The notes beneath the pieces are model-generated. The model was not told where the DNA came from. It was given only the letters and a program-made list of their open reading frames with translations, and did no database searches. Below, piece by piece: positions 24,074-31,771 of a stretch of 64,000 bases of DNA. The stretch is from the NCBI RefSeq assembly GCF_046297595.1, contig NZ_JBKBHT010000001.1, positions 434,001 through 498,000 of the forward strand. The letters run 5' to 3'. Position 1 is the first letter of the stretch. Each line of letters begins with the position of its first letter. Both the position numbers and the translations under genes were made by a program. This DNA is from Ferrovibrio sp046297595 (GTDB lineage: Bacteria > Pseudomonadota > Alphaproteobacteria > Ferrovibrionales > Ferrovibrionaceae).

Positions 24074-25273
24074 TGCTACTCCACATGCATACCCGCTCGC
24101 CCAGGCCCACTGAAAATTGAAGCCGCCGAGATGGCCGGTCACGTCCACGGCCTCGCCGATAAAATAGAGGCCGGGCACAATGCTTGCTTCCATGCTCTGC
24201 GAGGAGAGCGCCGCGGTATCCACGCCGCCGAGCGTGACTTCCGCCTTGGCAAAACCTTCGGTGCCGGCGGGGGTGAGTTGCCAGTGTTGCGCCAGCGCCG
24301 TCAGCGTTTTGAATTTCGCGTCATTGATATCCGCCAGGCGGCCGTCGAGGCCGGCCAGCTCGCACAGGCGTTTGGCTAATCTGCCCGGCAGGTGCAGCGC
24401 GAGCTGCGTGGCGATTTCCTGCTTCGGGTGCTGCGCCCGCGCGGCTTTCAGCAGTGCGAAGAGGTCTGCGCCCGGCAGCAGGTTGATGGTTATCGGCTGC
24501 CGGCGTTCAAAAAATTCCCAATAGCTGGAAATCTGCAATACGGAAGGCCCGCTGAGGCCCCGGTGCGTGAACAGCAGGGCCTCGCGGAAGCGGCGTTTGC
24601 CGATGCTGGTTTCCGCATCGGGCACGGCCACGCCAGCCAGGCCATCGAAGCGGCGGGCGTCTTCGGCTGAGAAGACCAGCGGCACGAGGGCGGGTTTGGG
24701 CGGGATCACGTTCAGCCCGAACTGGCGCGCGATGTCGTAGGCCAGGCCGGTGGCGCCCATCTTCGGAATGGATGCCCCGCCGGTGGCGACCACGAGGGCG
24801 GGCGCGTCGAACACATCCGCGCTGGCGCTGAACACGCGGAAGCCTGCGGGCGTTTTTTCCACGCGGGCGATGGGCGTGCTGAGCCGGATGGTCACATCGC
24901 CTTTGGCGCATTCGGCCAGCAGCAGGTCGATGATCTGCTGCGCGGAGCCGTCGCAGAATAACTGCCCCAGGGTTTTTTCGTGCCAGGCGATGCCGTGCCT
25001 GTTCACCAGCGCGATGAAGTCGTGCTGGGTGAAGCGTTTCAGCGCCGACTTGGCGAAATGCGGATTGCTTGAGAGGAAATCGCCCGGCCCGGCATGGAGA
25101 TTGGTGAAGTTGCAGCGGCCGCCGCCGGAGATGCGGATTTTCTCGCCGGGCTTGGCGGCGTGGTCGAGCACCAGCACGCGTTTGCCGCGTTGGGCTGCCA
25201 CGCCGGCGCAGAACAGCCCGGCGCCGCCGGCGCCCAGGATGATCACGTCATAAGCAGGAGGCAGGGAGGCCAT
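24068..25273 (-). CDS. YhiN/HI0933-family flavoprotein (NAD(P)/FAD-dependent oxidoreductase)
   Basis: This 401-residue flavoprotein has the dinucleotide motif VIILGAGGAGLFCAG near residue 10, the family signature GEKIRISGGGRCNFTN near 45, and VATGGASIPKMGATG near 160. The end, GEAVDVTGHLGGFNFQWAWASG, is the typical HI0933/BaiN C-terminus, so the gene is intact despite the adjacent island. Start at ATG 25271-25273; an in-frame extension upstream runs through a palindromic repeat and was rejected. Physiological substrate is unknown; the related BaiN acts on bile acids in Clostridium, which is not expected here. Confidence 0.87.
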   Translation of the reverse strand: MASLPPAYDVIILGAGGAGLFCAGVAAQRGKRVLVLDHAAKPGEKIRISGGGRCNFTNLHAGPGDFLSSNPHFAKSALKRFTQHDFIALVNRHGIAWHEKTLGQLFCDGSAQQIIDLLLAECAKGDVTIRLSTPIARVEKTPAGFRVFSASADVFDAPALVVATGGASIPKMGATGLAYDIARQFGLNVIPPKPALVPLVFSAEDARRFDGLAGVAVPDAETSIGKRRFREALLFTHRGLSGPSVLQISSYWEFFERRQPITINLLPGADLFALLKAARAQHPKQEIATQLALHLPGRLAKRLCELAGLDGRLADINDAKFKTLTALAQHWQLTPAGTEGFAKAEVTLGGVDTAALSSQSMEASIVPGLYFIGEAVDVTGHLGGFNFQWAWASGYACGVAL

Positions 25274-25292
25274 GGGGTGGTTGTAAAGACGT

Positions 25293-25332
25293 GGATGCCC
25301 GGCCAACAAGCGCTTCCTGGGCCTGGGCATGA
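25293..25332. repeat. imperfect REP-like palindrome
   Basis: GGATGCCCGG and CCTGGGCATGAC are imperfect arms around a spacer of about 18 nt. The outer arms match the other copies, the centre does not. Confidence 0.45.
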
Positions 25333-25350
25333 CGGTAATAGAGAAACGTC

Positions 25351-25371
25351 ATGCCGGGCTTGACCCGGCAT
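25351..25371. repeat. REP-like palindrome
   Basis: ATGCCGGG-CTTGA-CCCGGCAT, a perfect 8-bp stem within GTC...CCC, the clearest member of the family. Confidence 0.75.
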
Positions 25372-25403
25372 CCCATTTATTGGCCCTCGGCGAAGGAAAT
25401 GGG

Positions 25404-25424
25404 ACCCCGGCTCAAGGCCGGGGT
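25404..25424. repeat. REP-like palindrome, opposite orientation
   Basis: ACCCCGGC-TCAAG-GCCGGGGT, perfect stem. The loop is the reverse complement of CTTGA, so this copy is inverted relative to 25351-25371, giving a head-to-head pair 32 nt apart. Confidence 0.7.
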
Positions 25425-25683
25425 GACGATCTTTTCTCGGCCCCCGTCGTAGGCCCGGCATGACGGGGTTTCAGTTCCCCGCCCCCTATCCCGCTGTTGC
25501 CGCTGCGGCAGGCGGGAAAAATGCTCCGGAACGCAGGCAGGGCGGAAGTTTCGCTAACCAAGATTCAACTGGACATTGGGAACCCGGACTGGTTGTATCG
25601 AGCCGTTACCCCTGAGAACCCGCCATTCCCTGCATTCCGGCCTGTCACCCCGTTGGAATGCCTGAGCTGCAGAAAGCCGCATC

Positions 25684-26361
25684 ATGGCCATTTCAGACCG
25701 GTATACCCGCCCCCATTCCCAGATGCCTTCCCTGGCCGATTCCATGCCGCGCGCGCCGCTGGGTCCGCTGATGCTGTGGCAATCCGCCGGCATCCTGCTG
25801 CTCGCCGCCGCTTTGCTGATCGCCGGCCTGCTGGCCAGTGCGCCGGCAAAAGCCGATTCCCACCTGATGGCCGCCGCCCGCAAGGGTGATGCCGAAGCCG
25901 CCGAACATCTGGCGCTGCTGTATGAGACCGGTTCGGGCCTGCGCCGCAACGAGGCCGAGGCCGCCTACTGGTATGGCCGCGCCGCCCAGGCCGGCCGCCG
26001 CCAGTCGCAATATGCCTATGCCCAGTTCCTGGAAAACGGTACCGGCATTTCGAAGGACGAGAAGTCCGCCCTGCACTGGTATCTGGCCGCCGCCAGCCAG
26101 GGCCATACGGGCGCCGCGGTGAACATCGCCGCCATGCTGGCCACGGGTCGCGGCACGACGGTGGACCGGCTTTCGGGCTATCGCCTGCTGCTCTGGGCCA
26201 AGGCGCAGCGCGGCCAGGAATCGCGCCAGCCGCAGGTGGACGCCGCGCTGGAGGCGGTCGGCGCCGGGCTGCGCGCATCCGACCGCAAGGCCGCCACGCC
26301 GCTGGAACCGCGCGAACTGCAGGCGCGGCTGGGCACGCCGAAATCGGTGGCCCAGAAGTAA
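25684..26361 (+). CDS. Sel1-repeat protein with N-terminal membrane segment
   Basis: This 225-residue protein has a hydrophobic segment near residues 33-55 (SAGILLLAAALLIAGLLASAPAKA), likely an uncleaved anchor or a late signal peptide. Sel1-like repeats follow: GDAEAAEHLALLYETGSGLRRNEAEAAYWYGRAAQAG, YAYAQFLENGTGISKDEKSALHWYLAAASQG and GAAVNIAAMLATGRGTTVDRLSGYRLLLWA. Such proteins act as periplasmic scaffolds in envelope or signalling processes. No partner is evident nearby. The ATG lies close to the 5-prime end of the open frame with no strong ribosome site. Confidence 0.78.
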   Translation: MAISDRYTRPHSQMPSLADSMPRAPLGPLMLWQSAGILLLAAALLIAGLLASAPAKADSHLMAAARKGDAEAAEHLALLYETGSGLRRNEAEAAYWYGRAAQAGRRQSQYAYAQFLENGTGISKDEKSALHWYLAAASQGHTGAAVNIAAMLATGRGTTVDRLSGYRLLLWAKAQRGQESRQPQVDAALEAVGAGLRASDRKAATPLEPRELQARLGTPKSVAQK

Positions 26362-26381
26362 CGGGGCTCAGAAATAGCCGT

Positions 26382-26639
26382 TCAGAATTTGCGCGCCGCC
26401 ACGATATAGGCGGCAATCGTCGCCTCGCCGAGTGAGCGCATGGCTTCCAGCCGGTGCAGACCGGCCACCAGCACATAGCGTTTCTGCGCCTCGTCGCGCC
26501 GCACCTGGATCGGAATCTTCAAGCCCCCGTCGCCGACGATCTCGTCGGCCAGAGCCGCGACTTTCGCTGCATCCAGCGTGCCCTTGAACTTCGTCGGCAC
26601 GTAGATCTCGGCGATTTTCACCGGCACGGCTTTCATCAT
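26382..26639 (-). CDS. small ParB/Srx-fold protein
   Basis: An 85-residue protein containing a minimal ParB N-terminal (ParB/sulfiredoxin) domain: PVKIAEIYVPTKFKG, KVAALADEIVGDGGLKIPIQVRRDE, then YVLVAGLHRLEAMRSLGE. The motif AGLHRLEA corresponds to the GxxR(R)/GERRxxA nucleotide-binding box of ParB, in variant form. It lacks the helix-turn-helix of chromosome-partitioning ParB. It overlaps the greB stop by 4 nt (ATGA), so it is translated with greB. Function unknown; a nucleotide-binding regulator is plausible. Confidence 0.75.
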   Translation of the reverse strand: MMKAVPVKIAEIYVPTKFKGTLDAAKVAALADEIVGDGGLKIPIQVRRDEAQKRYVLVAGLHRLEAMRSLGEATIAAYIVAARKF

Positions 26640-27199
26640 TGCGGCGCATCCTCGTATGTGATCTTCAGCACCTCGATGGATTGTTGCCCCTGGGGCGTGC
26701 GCAGCTCCACCACGTCGCCGACGCGGGCCTTCATCAGCGCGCGGGCAATCGGCGCGATCCAGCTCACCTCGCCCTGTTCGATGCGCGCCTCGTCGATGCC
26801 GAGGATGCGGATTTTGCGCTCGCGGTCGTTGTCGTCCACGTAAGTCACCGTGGCGCCGAAAAAGACCTGGTCGCGGTTTTTCTGCAACGCCGGATCGACC
26901 GGCTCGGCGATCTCCAGACGTTTGAGCAGGAAGCGGATGCGGCGGTCGATCTCGCGCAGGCGCTTCTTGCCATAGAGATAGTCGCCGTTCTCCGAGCGGT
27001 CGCCATTGCCGGCGGCCCAGGAGACGATCTCGACCACCTTGGGCCGCTCGACGGTTTTGAGCTGCTTCAGCTCGTCGCGCAGGCGCTGGAGTCCCGCCGG
27101 CGTGATGTAGTTCTTCGCCCCTTGCGGAATCGGCGGCGCCTCGTCGATCTCGTCGTCGAGATCGGGGGCGTCCTGCTCTTTGGTGAAGGCCTTGCTCAT
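26636..27199 (-). CDS. greB: transcription elongation factor GreB
   Basis: This 187-residue factor rescues backtracked RNA polymerase by stimulating transcript cleavage. The N-terminal coiled coil spans about residues 30-105 with YITPAGLQRLRDELKQL and GDRSENGDYLYGKKRLREIDRRI, containing the acidic tip residues (D-RSENGDY). The C-terminal FKBP-like domain has VFFGATVTYVDDNDRERKIRILG and GDVVELRTPQGQQSIEVLKITY. SKAFTKE at the N-terminus is typical of GreB rather than GreA. It is divergent from the DUF188 gene. Confidence 0.95.
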   Translation of the reverse strand: MSKAFTKEQDAPDLDDEIDEAPPIPQGAKNYITPAGLQRLRDELKQLKTVERPKVVEIVSWAAGNGDRSENGDYLYGKKRLREIDRRIRFLLKRLEIAEPVDPALQKNRDQVFFGATVTYVDDNDRERKIRILGIDEARIEQGEVSWIAPIARALMKARVGDVVELRTPQGQQSIEVLKITYEDAPQ

Positions 27200-27234
27200 G
27201 GATTTACCCTAGCATGCCGTGGCATAAAGCGGCC

Positions 27235-27705
27235 ATGGCCGATGCAATCACGATCTATGTGGATGCCGATGCCTGCCCGGTCAAGGACGAGGTGTTCCGC
27301 GTGGCCGAGCGGCACGAGATTGCCGTGCAGGTGGTGGCGAATGCCTGGCTGAACCTGCCGCGGCTGCCGTGGATCACGCTGACCGTGGTGGGCTCGAGGC
27401 TGGACGAGGCCGATGACTGGATCGCGGAGCGGGCGGGCAGCGGCGACATCGTGATCACCGCCGATGTGCCGCTGGCGGCACGCTGCGTGAAGGCCGGCGC
27501 CACCGTGCTGGCGCCGAATGGCCGCGCCTTCAACGGCAGCATCGGGCTGGATCTGGCGCTGCGCAACCTGATGACCGACCTGCGCGCGGCCAGCCCGACC
27601 GAGCGCGTGGGTTCAGGCCCGAAGCCGTTCGGCGCGAAAGACCGCTCGGCGTTCCTGCAGGCCCTGCATGAAGCGGTGGTGAAGCTGAAGCGGGTACAGG
27701 ACTGA
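27235..27705 (+). CDS. YaiI/YqxD family protein (DUF188, PIN-like)
   Basis: This 156-residue protein begins with IYVDADACPVKDEVFRVAERH, the hallmark of the UPF0178/YaiI family. DDWIAERAGSGDIVITADVPLAARCVKAG and GRAFNGSIGLDLALRNLM follow. The conserved acidic residues suggest a PIN-like metal-dependent nuclease fold, but no activity is established for the family. The start at 27235 was chosen because the family begins just before ITIYVDAD. Divergent from greB with a 35-nt gap. Confidence 0.88.
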   Translation: MADAITIYVDADACPVKDEVFRVAERHEIAVQVVANAWLNLPRLPWITLTVVGSRLDEADDWIAERAGSGDIVITADVPLAARCVKAGATVLAPNGRAFNGSIGLDLALRNLMTDLRAASPTERVGSGPKPFGAKDRSAFLQALHEAVVKLKRVQD

Positions 27706-27718
27706 GCTGCCGAAAGCT

Positions 27719-28003
27719 TCAGCGCTTGCGCGGCCCGGCCTTTCCGGTCAGCGGTTCGATCGGCAGATCGGCAAAGGGGCCGCGATAGGCGTCGCCGTCC
27801 GAAGCCGCGTCGCCATGCGAAACGGCGGCGGGCAGACTGTCGGCGCGCACGCGCACGCAATACAGGCCCTGGCCCGGATCGATCGGCAGGATGCCGTATT
27901 CCTGGTCGATATCCTCGGCCGCCACATGCAGCGATGCTGCCGCGGTCTCGATATCCGGCGGGCCTTTACGGCTCAGGATAGTCATCAGGGCCATTTTGCG
28001 CAT
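27719..28003 (-). CDS. small protein following a subtilase, possible protease partner
   Basis: This 94-residue protein has a short charged N-terminus (MRKMALMTILSRKG), a conserved-looking core HVAAEDIDQEYGILPIDPGQGLYCVRVRAD, and a polar tail. No signal peptide. It lies 100 nt downstream of, and on the same strand as, the subtilase gene. The core (an Asp-Xaa-Glu-Tyr-Gly then I-D-P-xx-GLY-V-V pattern) is compatible with a small inhibitor or propeptide-like fold, but I cannot place it in a family. The start could also be Met5. Function unassigned. Confidence 0.6.
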   Translation of the reverse strand: MRKMALMTILSRKGPPDIETAAASLHVAAEDIDQEYGILPIDPGQGLYCVRVRADSLPAAVSHGDAASDGDAYRGPFADLPIEPLTGKAGPRKR

Positions 28004-28103
28004 GCTGCGTCCTCGTCTCGCCCCCGGCGCAGCCTAGCACGGACCGGCGCCACGACACAGATGGGGCGCTGGCCCCCGGCAGACAAGAGCCGGTACGGCG
28101 CCG

Positions 28104-29450
28104 CTACAGACCCATCATCTGGGCCGTGGCAAGCGGATTGATGATGCCGTGGCCGTAATCCGGGTTCCATGGCGGGCTGCCGGGCCGCTGGTTGGCTGCG
28201 GCGCGCAGGCTGGCGAACAGGTTGGCCGGCGGCACGGCGGCGGGTGCGGCCCGGTTACTGCTGCGCAGAGCGGCGACCACGCCGGCGGCAACCGGGCAGG
28301 CGGTGGAGGTGCCGCTATCGGGCGTGCCGGCGCCGAATGCCTGCGAGCCGAGGAAATGCGTATAGGCGGTCAGGTCGGGCTTCTCGCGATGCAGGCCGGG
28401 AATGCCCGGTCCCTGCGACGAATAGCCGACGCGCTGGCCGGTCCTGTCGCAGCCAGCCACGGTCAGCACGTCGGGCAGCGAGTTGGCCCCCATGATGGTA
28501 TTGGCCGTGCGGCCCTGGCAGCGCTGATCGGGGCAATCCGCGCCGCAATTGCCGGCCGCGAACAGGATGTCGATGCCGCTGCGGGCCAAAACGCCGGTGA
28601 TCAGGTTGAAGGGGTGATTCGGATTGTCGGCATAGCGGCCGGGATGGCCGGGCGGAAAATCCCAGGACGGCTGATACATGCCCCAGCTGTTGTTGACGAC
28701 CAGGGCCTTGTAACCGCCCAGCCCGCCGGGATCGAAGGTCACCGCGCGTTTGCTCAGCAGCCAGGAAAACGCCTGCAGCGCCTCGCCCAACGTTCCCGAT
28801 ATCGCCGCCCCGCCGGGCGACTGGCTGCGCAGCACGGGGATATCGACCAACGTGGCCTGCGGCGCGGCAATCAGGGCGTCGTAAGCGCACATGGTGCCAT
28901 GCCCGACCGGATATGCGCCCGGATTGTGCGGAACATTGCGCGGCGACCAGCTGTTCTGCGCGTCAAAACGCGGCATGAAGCCGAGCGCGGCCCTCAGGTG
29001 CTGCAGGTTGATGCCGGTATCGACGATGGCAATCGCCACGCCATCTCCGGTTAGCTGCTTCTGCCGCAAGGCCGGAACATCGAGCAATCCGGCGATGTGG
29101 TTTGTATCGCCGACCGGCGGCGTGTTGCCGCAGGTGATAAACGGTTCGACAACCGGGTCGGCATAGAGCTTTGCACCGTTCACCTGTTCGGGCACCTCGG
29201 CGGGATGCGATACCTCGATCTCGCTCTCCACAACGAACAGTTCAGCCTGTTCGGCGCTGCTGAAGCTTGCAGCCTCGGCGATTTGGCCGCTGCCGATCGG
29301 AATTGCGGTGAAGACAGGTTCGAACTGCAGAAAATCGGGTGCCCTGAACTGCTCGCGTAGCAGGCTGGCCTCACCGGATTTCTGAAACGTCGCCGCTGCC
29401 GCGCGCAAAGGCCCCTGCGCCGGCAGGGCGGCAAGGACTTTCAGCCGCAT
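28104..29450 (-). CDS. S8-family serine peptidase (subtilase) lacking a signal peptide
   Basis: This 448-residue subtilisin-fold peptidase has the full catalytic triad: Asp144 in AIVDTGIN, His184 in GHGTMCA and Ser382 in GTSTACPVA. The oxyanion Asn301 is in AAGNCG. The first 130 residues form a prodomain-like or regulatory region. There is no export signal or membrane anchor, unlike most bacterial subtilases, so it may act in the cytoplasm or be exported by an unusual route. Five or more Cys cluster near residues 302-334 (NCGADCPDQRCQGR), suggesting disulfides or a metal site. It is followed by the 94-residue partner gene. Confidence 0.85.
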   Translation of the reverse strand: MRLKVLAALPAQGPLRAAAATFQKSGEASLLREQFRAPDFLQFEPVFTAIPIGSGQIAEAASFSSAEQAELFVVESEIEVSHPAEVPEQVNGAKLYADPVVEPFITCGNTPPVGDTNHIAGLLDVPALRQKQLTGDGVAIAIVDTGINLQHLRAALGFMPRFDAQNSWSPRNVPHNPGAYPVGHGTMCAYDALIAAPQATLVDIPVLRSQSPGGAAISGTLGEALQAFSWLLSKRAVTFDPGGLGGYKALVVNNSWGMYQPSWDFPPGHPGRYADNPNHPFNLITGVLARSGIDILFAAGNCGADCPDQRCQGRTANTIMGANSLPDVLTVAGCDRTGQRVGYSSQGPGIPGLHREKPDLTAYTHFLGSQAFGAGTPDSGTSTACPVAAGVVAALRSSNRAAPAAVPPANLFASLRAAANQRPGSPPWNPDYGHGIINPLATAQMMGL

Positions 29451-29567
29451 ATCCGCCCCCGATCTGATGACGCAACGGCGCGACTATATCGCCGGCAAAC
29501 AGACGGCGGCTACAAATTAAAAACACCGTGCAGCGATGAATATATGAGTATTCTCGGCGTTGGCTGC

Positions 29568-29816
29568 CTAGAGCTGGTTGGCCGAGCGGCTCAGGCTCTT
29601 GATCGGACCGCGCGGGCGGCCGGATTTCTCGGCGATGTCGCGGTCCTGCGCCTCGATGAAGGCGCGCGCCACGTCTTCCTCGTCGTCCATGCCGGCGAAC
29701 TGGTTCATCGGCACGCGACGGTTCGAGGTCTGGCTGCCGTCCTGGTAGATCACGTCGAACAGGATGAAGGCGGCGTTGGGATTGATCTTGGGCTTCTTGG
29801 TCTTGTCCTTGGCCAT
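29568..29816 (-). CDS. small conserved-looking protein, Lys-rich N-terminus
   Basis: An 82-residue protein: a basic start (MAKDKTKKPKINPNAAFILF), then VIYQDGSQTSNRRVPMNQFAG, an acidic helix DDEEDVARAFIEAQDRDIAEKSG, and PRGPIKSLSRSANQL. The pattern DVIYQDGSxxSNRRV resembles small alphaproteobacterial proteins of unknown role. It lies 15 nt after another small charged gene on the same strand and near the cold-shock gene. No signal peptide or known domain. Coding is supported by codon bias and the contiguous cluster. Confidence 0.7.
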   Translation of the reverse strand: MAKDKTKKPKINPNAAFILFDVIYQDGSQTSNRRVPMNQFAGMDDEEDVARAFIEAQDRDIAEKSGRPRGPIKSLSRSANQL

Positions 29817-29831
29817 GACACGCTTCCCGGC

Positions 29832-29993
29832 TTACTCGTCGCTGCCGCCGTCCGCTGCCGGTGCATCGCCCTGCTGCTCGGACTTGCGGCGCTCGGATTC
29901 CTCCTGGCGCTTCTGCAGCTTTTCCTGCTTCTTCTGTTCCTTGGCGCGGGTGCGCTCGGCACGCTGCTGGTTGTAATTCGGCTTGAAGGCCAT
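29832..29993 (-). CDS. very small, highly charged coiled-coil protein
   Basis: This 53-residue protein is mostly a single charged helix (YNQQRAERTRAKEQKKQEKL, then RQEESERRKSEQQ) with an acidic Gly/Ser tail. The start at ATG 29991-29993 follows AGGGTGCC; an extension back to 30053 would run into the cold-shock terminator. It resembles short RNA-binding-like basic proteins co-located with cold-shock genes in Rhodospirillales. No function assigned. Confidence 0.65.
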   Translation of the reverse strand: MAFKPNYNQQRAERTRAKEQKKQEKLQKRQEESERRKSEQQGDAPAADGGSDE

Positions 29994-30033
29994 GGCACCC
30001 TCCCCGGAAAAATCATGCGCAGCATTCATGCGC

Positions 30034-30071
30034 GGAAAAACCAAAGGGGGCACCCGTTTCCGGGCACCCCC
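30034..30071 (-). terminator. rho-independent terminator of the cold-shock gene
   Basis: The minus-strand RNA forms an 11-position stem (GGGGGUGCCCG with CGGGUGCCCCC, four-base loop) with two G-U wobbles, followed by TTTGGTTTTT. The wobbles would be C-A mismatches in the opposite strand, which confirms the direction. Confidence 0.8.
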
Positions 30072-30095
30072 TCGGTATTAGTCCTGACGGCTAGA

Positions 30096-30305
30096 TCAGG
30101 CGGCCTTCAGATTCACGGCCGAGGTCTTGCCGCGCTTCGGATCGCGCTGCTCCTCGAAGGAAACCCGCTGGCCTTCGTTCAGGCCGCTCATGCCGGCGCG
30201 CTCAACGGCCGAGATATGAACGAACACGTCCGGCCCGCCGCCTTCCGGCTGGATGAAACCGTAACCCTTGGTGGCGTTGAACCATTTCACAGTACCGACA
30301 GCCAT
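30096..30305 (-). CDS. cold-shock protein, CspA family
   Basis: This 69-residue single cold-shock domain binds single-stranded RNA/DNA and acts as an RNA chaperone. It has both ribonucleoprotein motifs: KGYGFIQPE (RNP1) and DVFVHISAV (RNP2), preceded by GTVKWFNATKGYG. Length is normal. A GGAG site lies 10 nt before the ATG. The mRNA has its own terminator and may have a long leader in the 344-nt region upstream, as is common for csp genes. Confidence 0.95.
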   Translation of the reverse strand: MAVGTVKWFNATKGYGFIQPEGGGPDVFVHISAVERAGMSGLNEGQRVSFEEQRDPKRGKTSAVNLKAA

Positions 30306-30649
30306 AGCTGTATCTCCGTAGTTTTCAGTGTAGCAACGCCGCTCTTAGGCAAACCCTGTGGGCAGAACCCGCGAACGACGCATCAAACTATGTCCAGGCG
30401 TGGCAGGGAACTGGACACCCGCGATCTCGCGACCAACGGGCAGAGCAGTCTGGCAGTCCGTAGTAGTATGACGCCTATTAAGATAGGTATTCCCGCAGAT
30501 TGTGCAAGGGCGCACGGCCAAAGCTTTGACGAGCCTGCATAAATCCGCAGTCATCCCCGCAGGGTGCGCGGAAATCCGGCCAGAATGACGTTGATTCCGC
30601 ACCATCGCGGCGGTATTGGAACCGCCACGGGACAACCATTCGTACAGCA
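30306..30649. other. 344-nt divergent intergenic region
   Basis: This stretch separates the cold-shock gene from a plus-strand cyclase-like gene. It probably contains both promoters and the cold-shock leader. A short inverted repeat CCTAT-TAAG-ATAGG lies near 30475-30489 in a locally AT-rich patch. No gene, RNA gene or clear -35/-10 pair was identified. Confidence 0.5.
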
Positions 30650-31762
30650 ATGACAGCCGAATCACGTCATCCACGCGCCGATGAAGGCCTGCGGCAGCAG
30701 CTGCATGGCATCTTCTACGACCTGTGGCGGTTCGGCAGTCATGCGCTGGTCGGCTGGCGGCCGAGCCGGCTGGGCATCGAGATCATCACCGTGCCGAAGG
30801 CGCGGCTGTTCGCCGACCATGGCCGGCATCTGGCCGTGTTCGGCGAAAGCGGCCTGATGGCTGGCGGCGCGCTGGACGAGGCAGCTAGGCTGCTGGAGGC
30901 GCAGCCGGTGGAATTGCGGCTGGAACGGCCGATCGGCCCCGGCCCGGGCGAGATCCCCTATGCCCTGGTCGAGCAGGCCTTCCAGCTGTTCACCGTGGCC
31001 AAGACGCAACATCGCGCCGTGCTGCTGATGGACATCGTCGGTTTTTCCAAAGCCGCGCCCGAGCAGCAGGCCGCGCAGCTGACCAGCCTGGAATTCTCGC
31101 TCAACCTGGCCGAGGAGATGGCGCGCGCCCATGGCCTGGGCGTGAGCTTCCGCCGCACCACCACGGGCGACGGCTTCTATGTGTGGAACGAGCGCTCAGG
31201 CCTGCGCGCCGATATCGATTTCTTCTGCGCGGTGGCGATCTTCCAGATCCTGTTCGCGGCCCTGCGCCGCACCGCCACCGATGCCGGCGCCGTGCCGGCC
31301 CTGCGGCTGTGCCTGAGCATCGGCAGCCATTTCCTTTATCACCAGCCGCGCAAGGACGGCAGCGATGGCGGCGCCTTCATCGTCGGCGACGTGACCATCC
31401 AGGTGGCGCGGCTGATCGGCACGGCCCTGCCGGAGCAGATCCTGGTGGGCGATTTCCGCCGGCCGCTGGGGCTGGGCCATGGGCTGTGCGACAGCGAGAC
31501 CTTCCTGCGCGCGGTGAGCGAGCGGCTGGCGACCCTGAAGGAGTTGCGCGTGCTGGGCTATCGCATCGACCGCGTCAGCTTCTACCTGACCGGCCCGCGC
31601 GAAGCTGACGGGCGCCATGCGCCGGTGCTGATCACCATCACCGACAAGCACGGTTTCGAGCATCGCTGCTATAACGCCAAGCTGAATGCCTTCGCCGAAC
31701 AGGGCGAGCCGTATTACTGCGGCCTGCAGCATGGCGAACTGGCCAGCCCTGCCCCCGTTTAA
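30650..31762 (+). CDS. degenerate class III nucleotidyl-cyclase-like protein
   Basis: In this 370-residue protein the segment about residues 120-290 has the class III cyclase layout: AVLLMDIVGFSKAAPEQQ with the first metal Asp, TTTGDGFYVWNE with the second, and GDVTIQVARLIGTALPEQILVGD. In the last motif the transition-state Asn of the usual GDxVNxAxRL is replaced by Ile while Arg stays, so cyclase activity is doubtful. The first 115 residues and the last 80 (ITITDKHGFEHRCYNAKLNAF) are unassigned. No membrane segment. Possibly a nucleotide-sensing protein. Confidence 0.65.
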   Translation: MTAESRHPRADEGLRQQLHGIFYDLWRFGSHALVGWRPSRLGIEIITVPKARLFADHGRHLAVFGESGLMAGGALDEAARLLEAQPVELRLERPIGPGPGEIPYALVEQAFQLFTVAKTQHRAVLLMDIVGFSKAAPEQQAAQLTSLEFSLNLAEEMARAHGLGVSFRRTTTGDGFYVWNERSGLRADIDFFCAVAIFQILFAALRRTATDAGAVPALRLCLSIGSHFLYHQPRKDGSDGGAFIVGDVTIQVARLIGTALPEQILVGDFRRPLGLGHGLCDSETFLRAVSERLATLKELRVLGYRIDRVSFYLTGPREADGRHAPVLITITDKHGFEHRCYNAKLNAFAEQGEPYYCGLQHGELASPAPV

Positions 31763-31771
31763 CGCCGGGTT

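Larger units (their letters stand above)
25274..25683. other. 410-nt intergenic region carrying REP-like palindromes
   Basis: At least three palindromic units occupy 25290-25465. The remainder (25466-25683) has no coding frame of believable composition and no clear promoter pair. No RNA gene was recognised. Confidence 0.6.

Noticed and set aside
21432..24080. Transposon or prophage borders of the AT-rich island
   Set aside because: No inverted terminal repeats, integrase or transposase were found; the 6-bp GCTACT match at the edges is short enough to be chance.
30345..30674. Minus-strand open frame of 109 codons in the cold-shock leader region
   Set aside because: No domain and odd composition; it crosses the start of the plus-strand gene. 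More likely untranslated leader and promoter.
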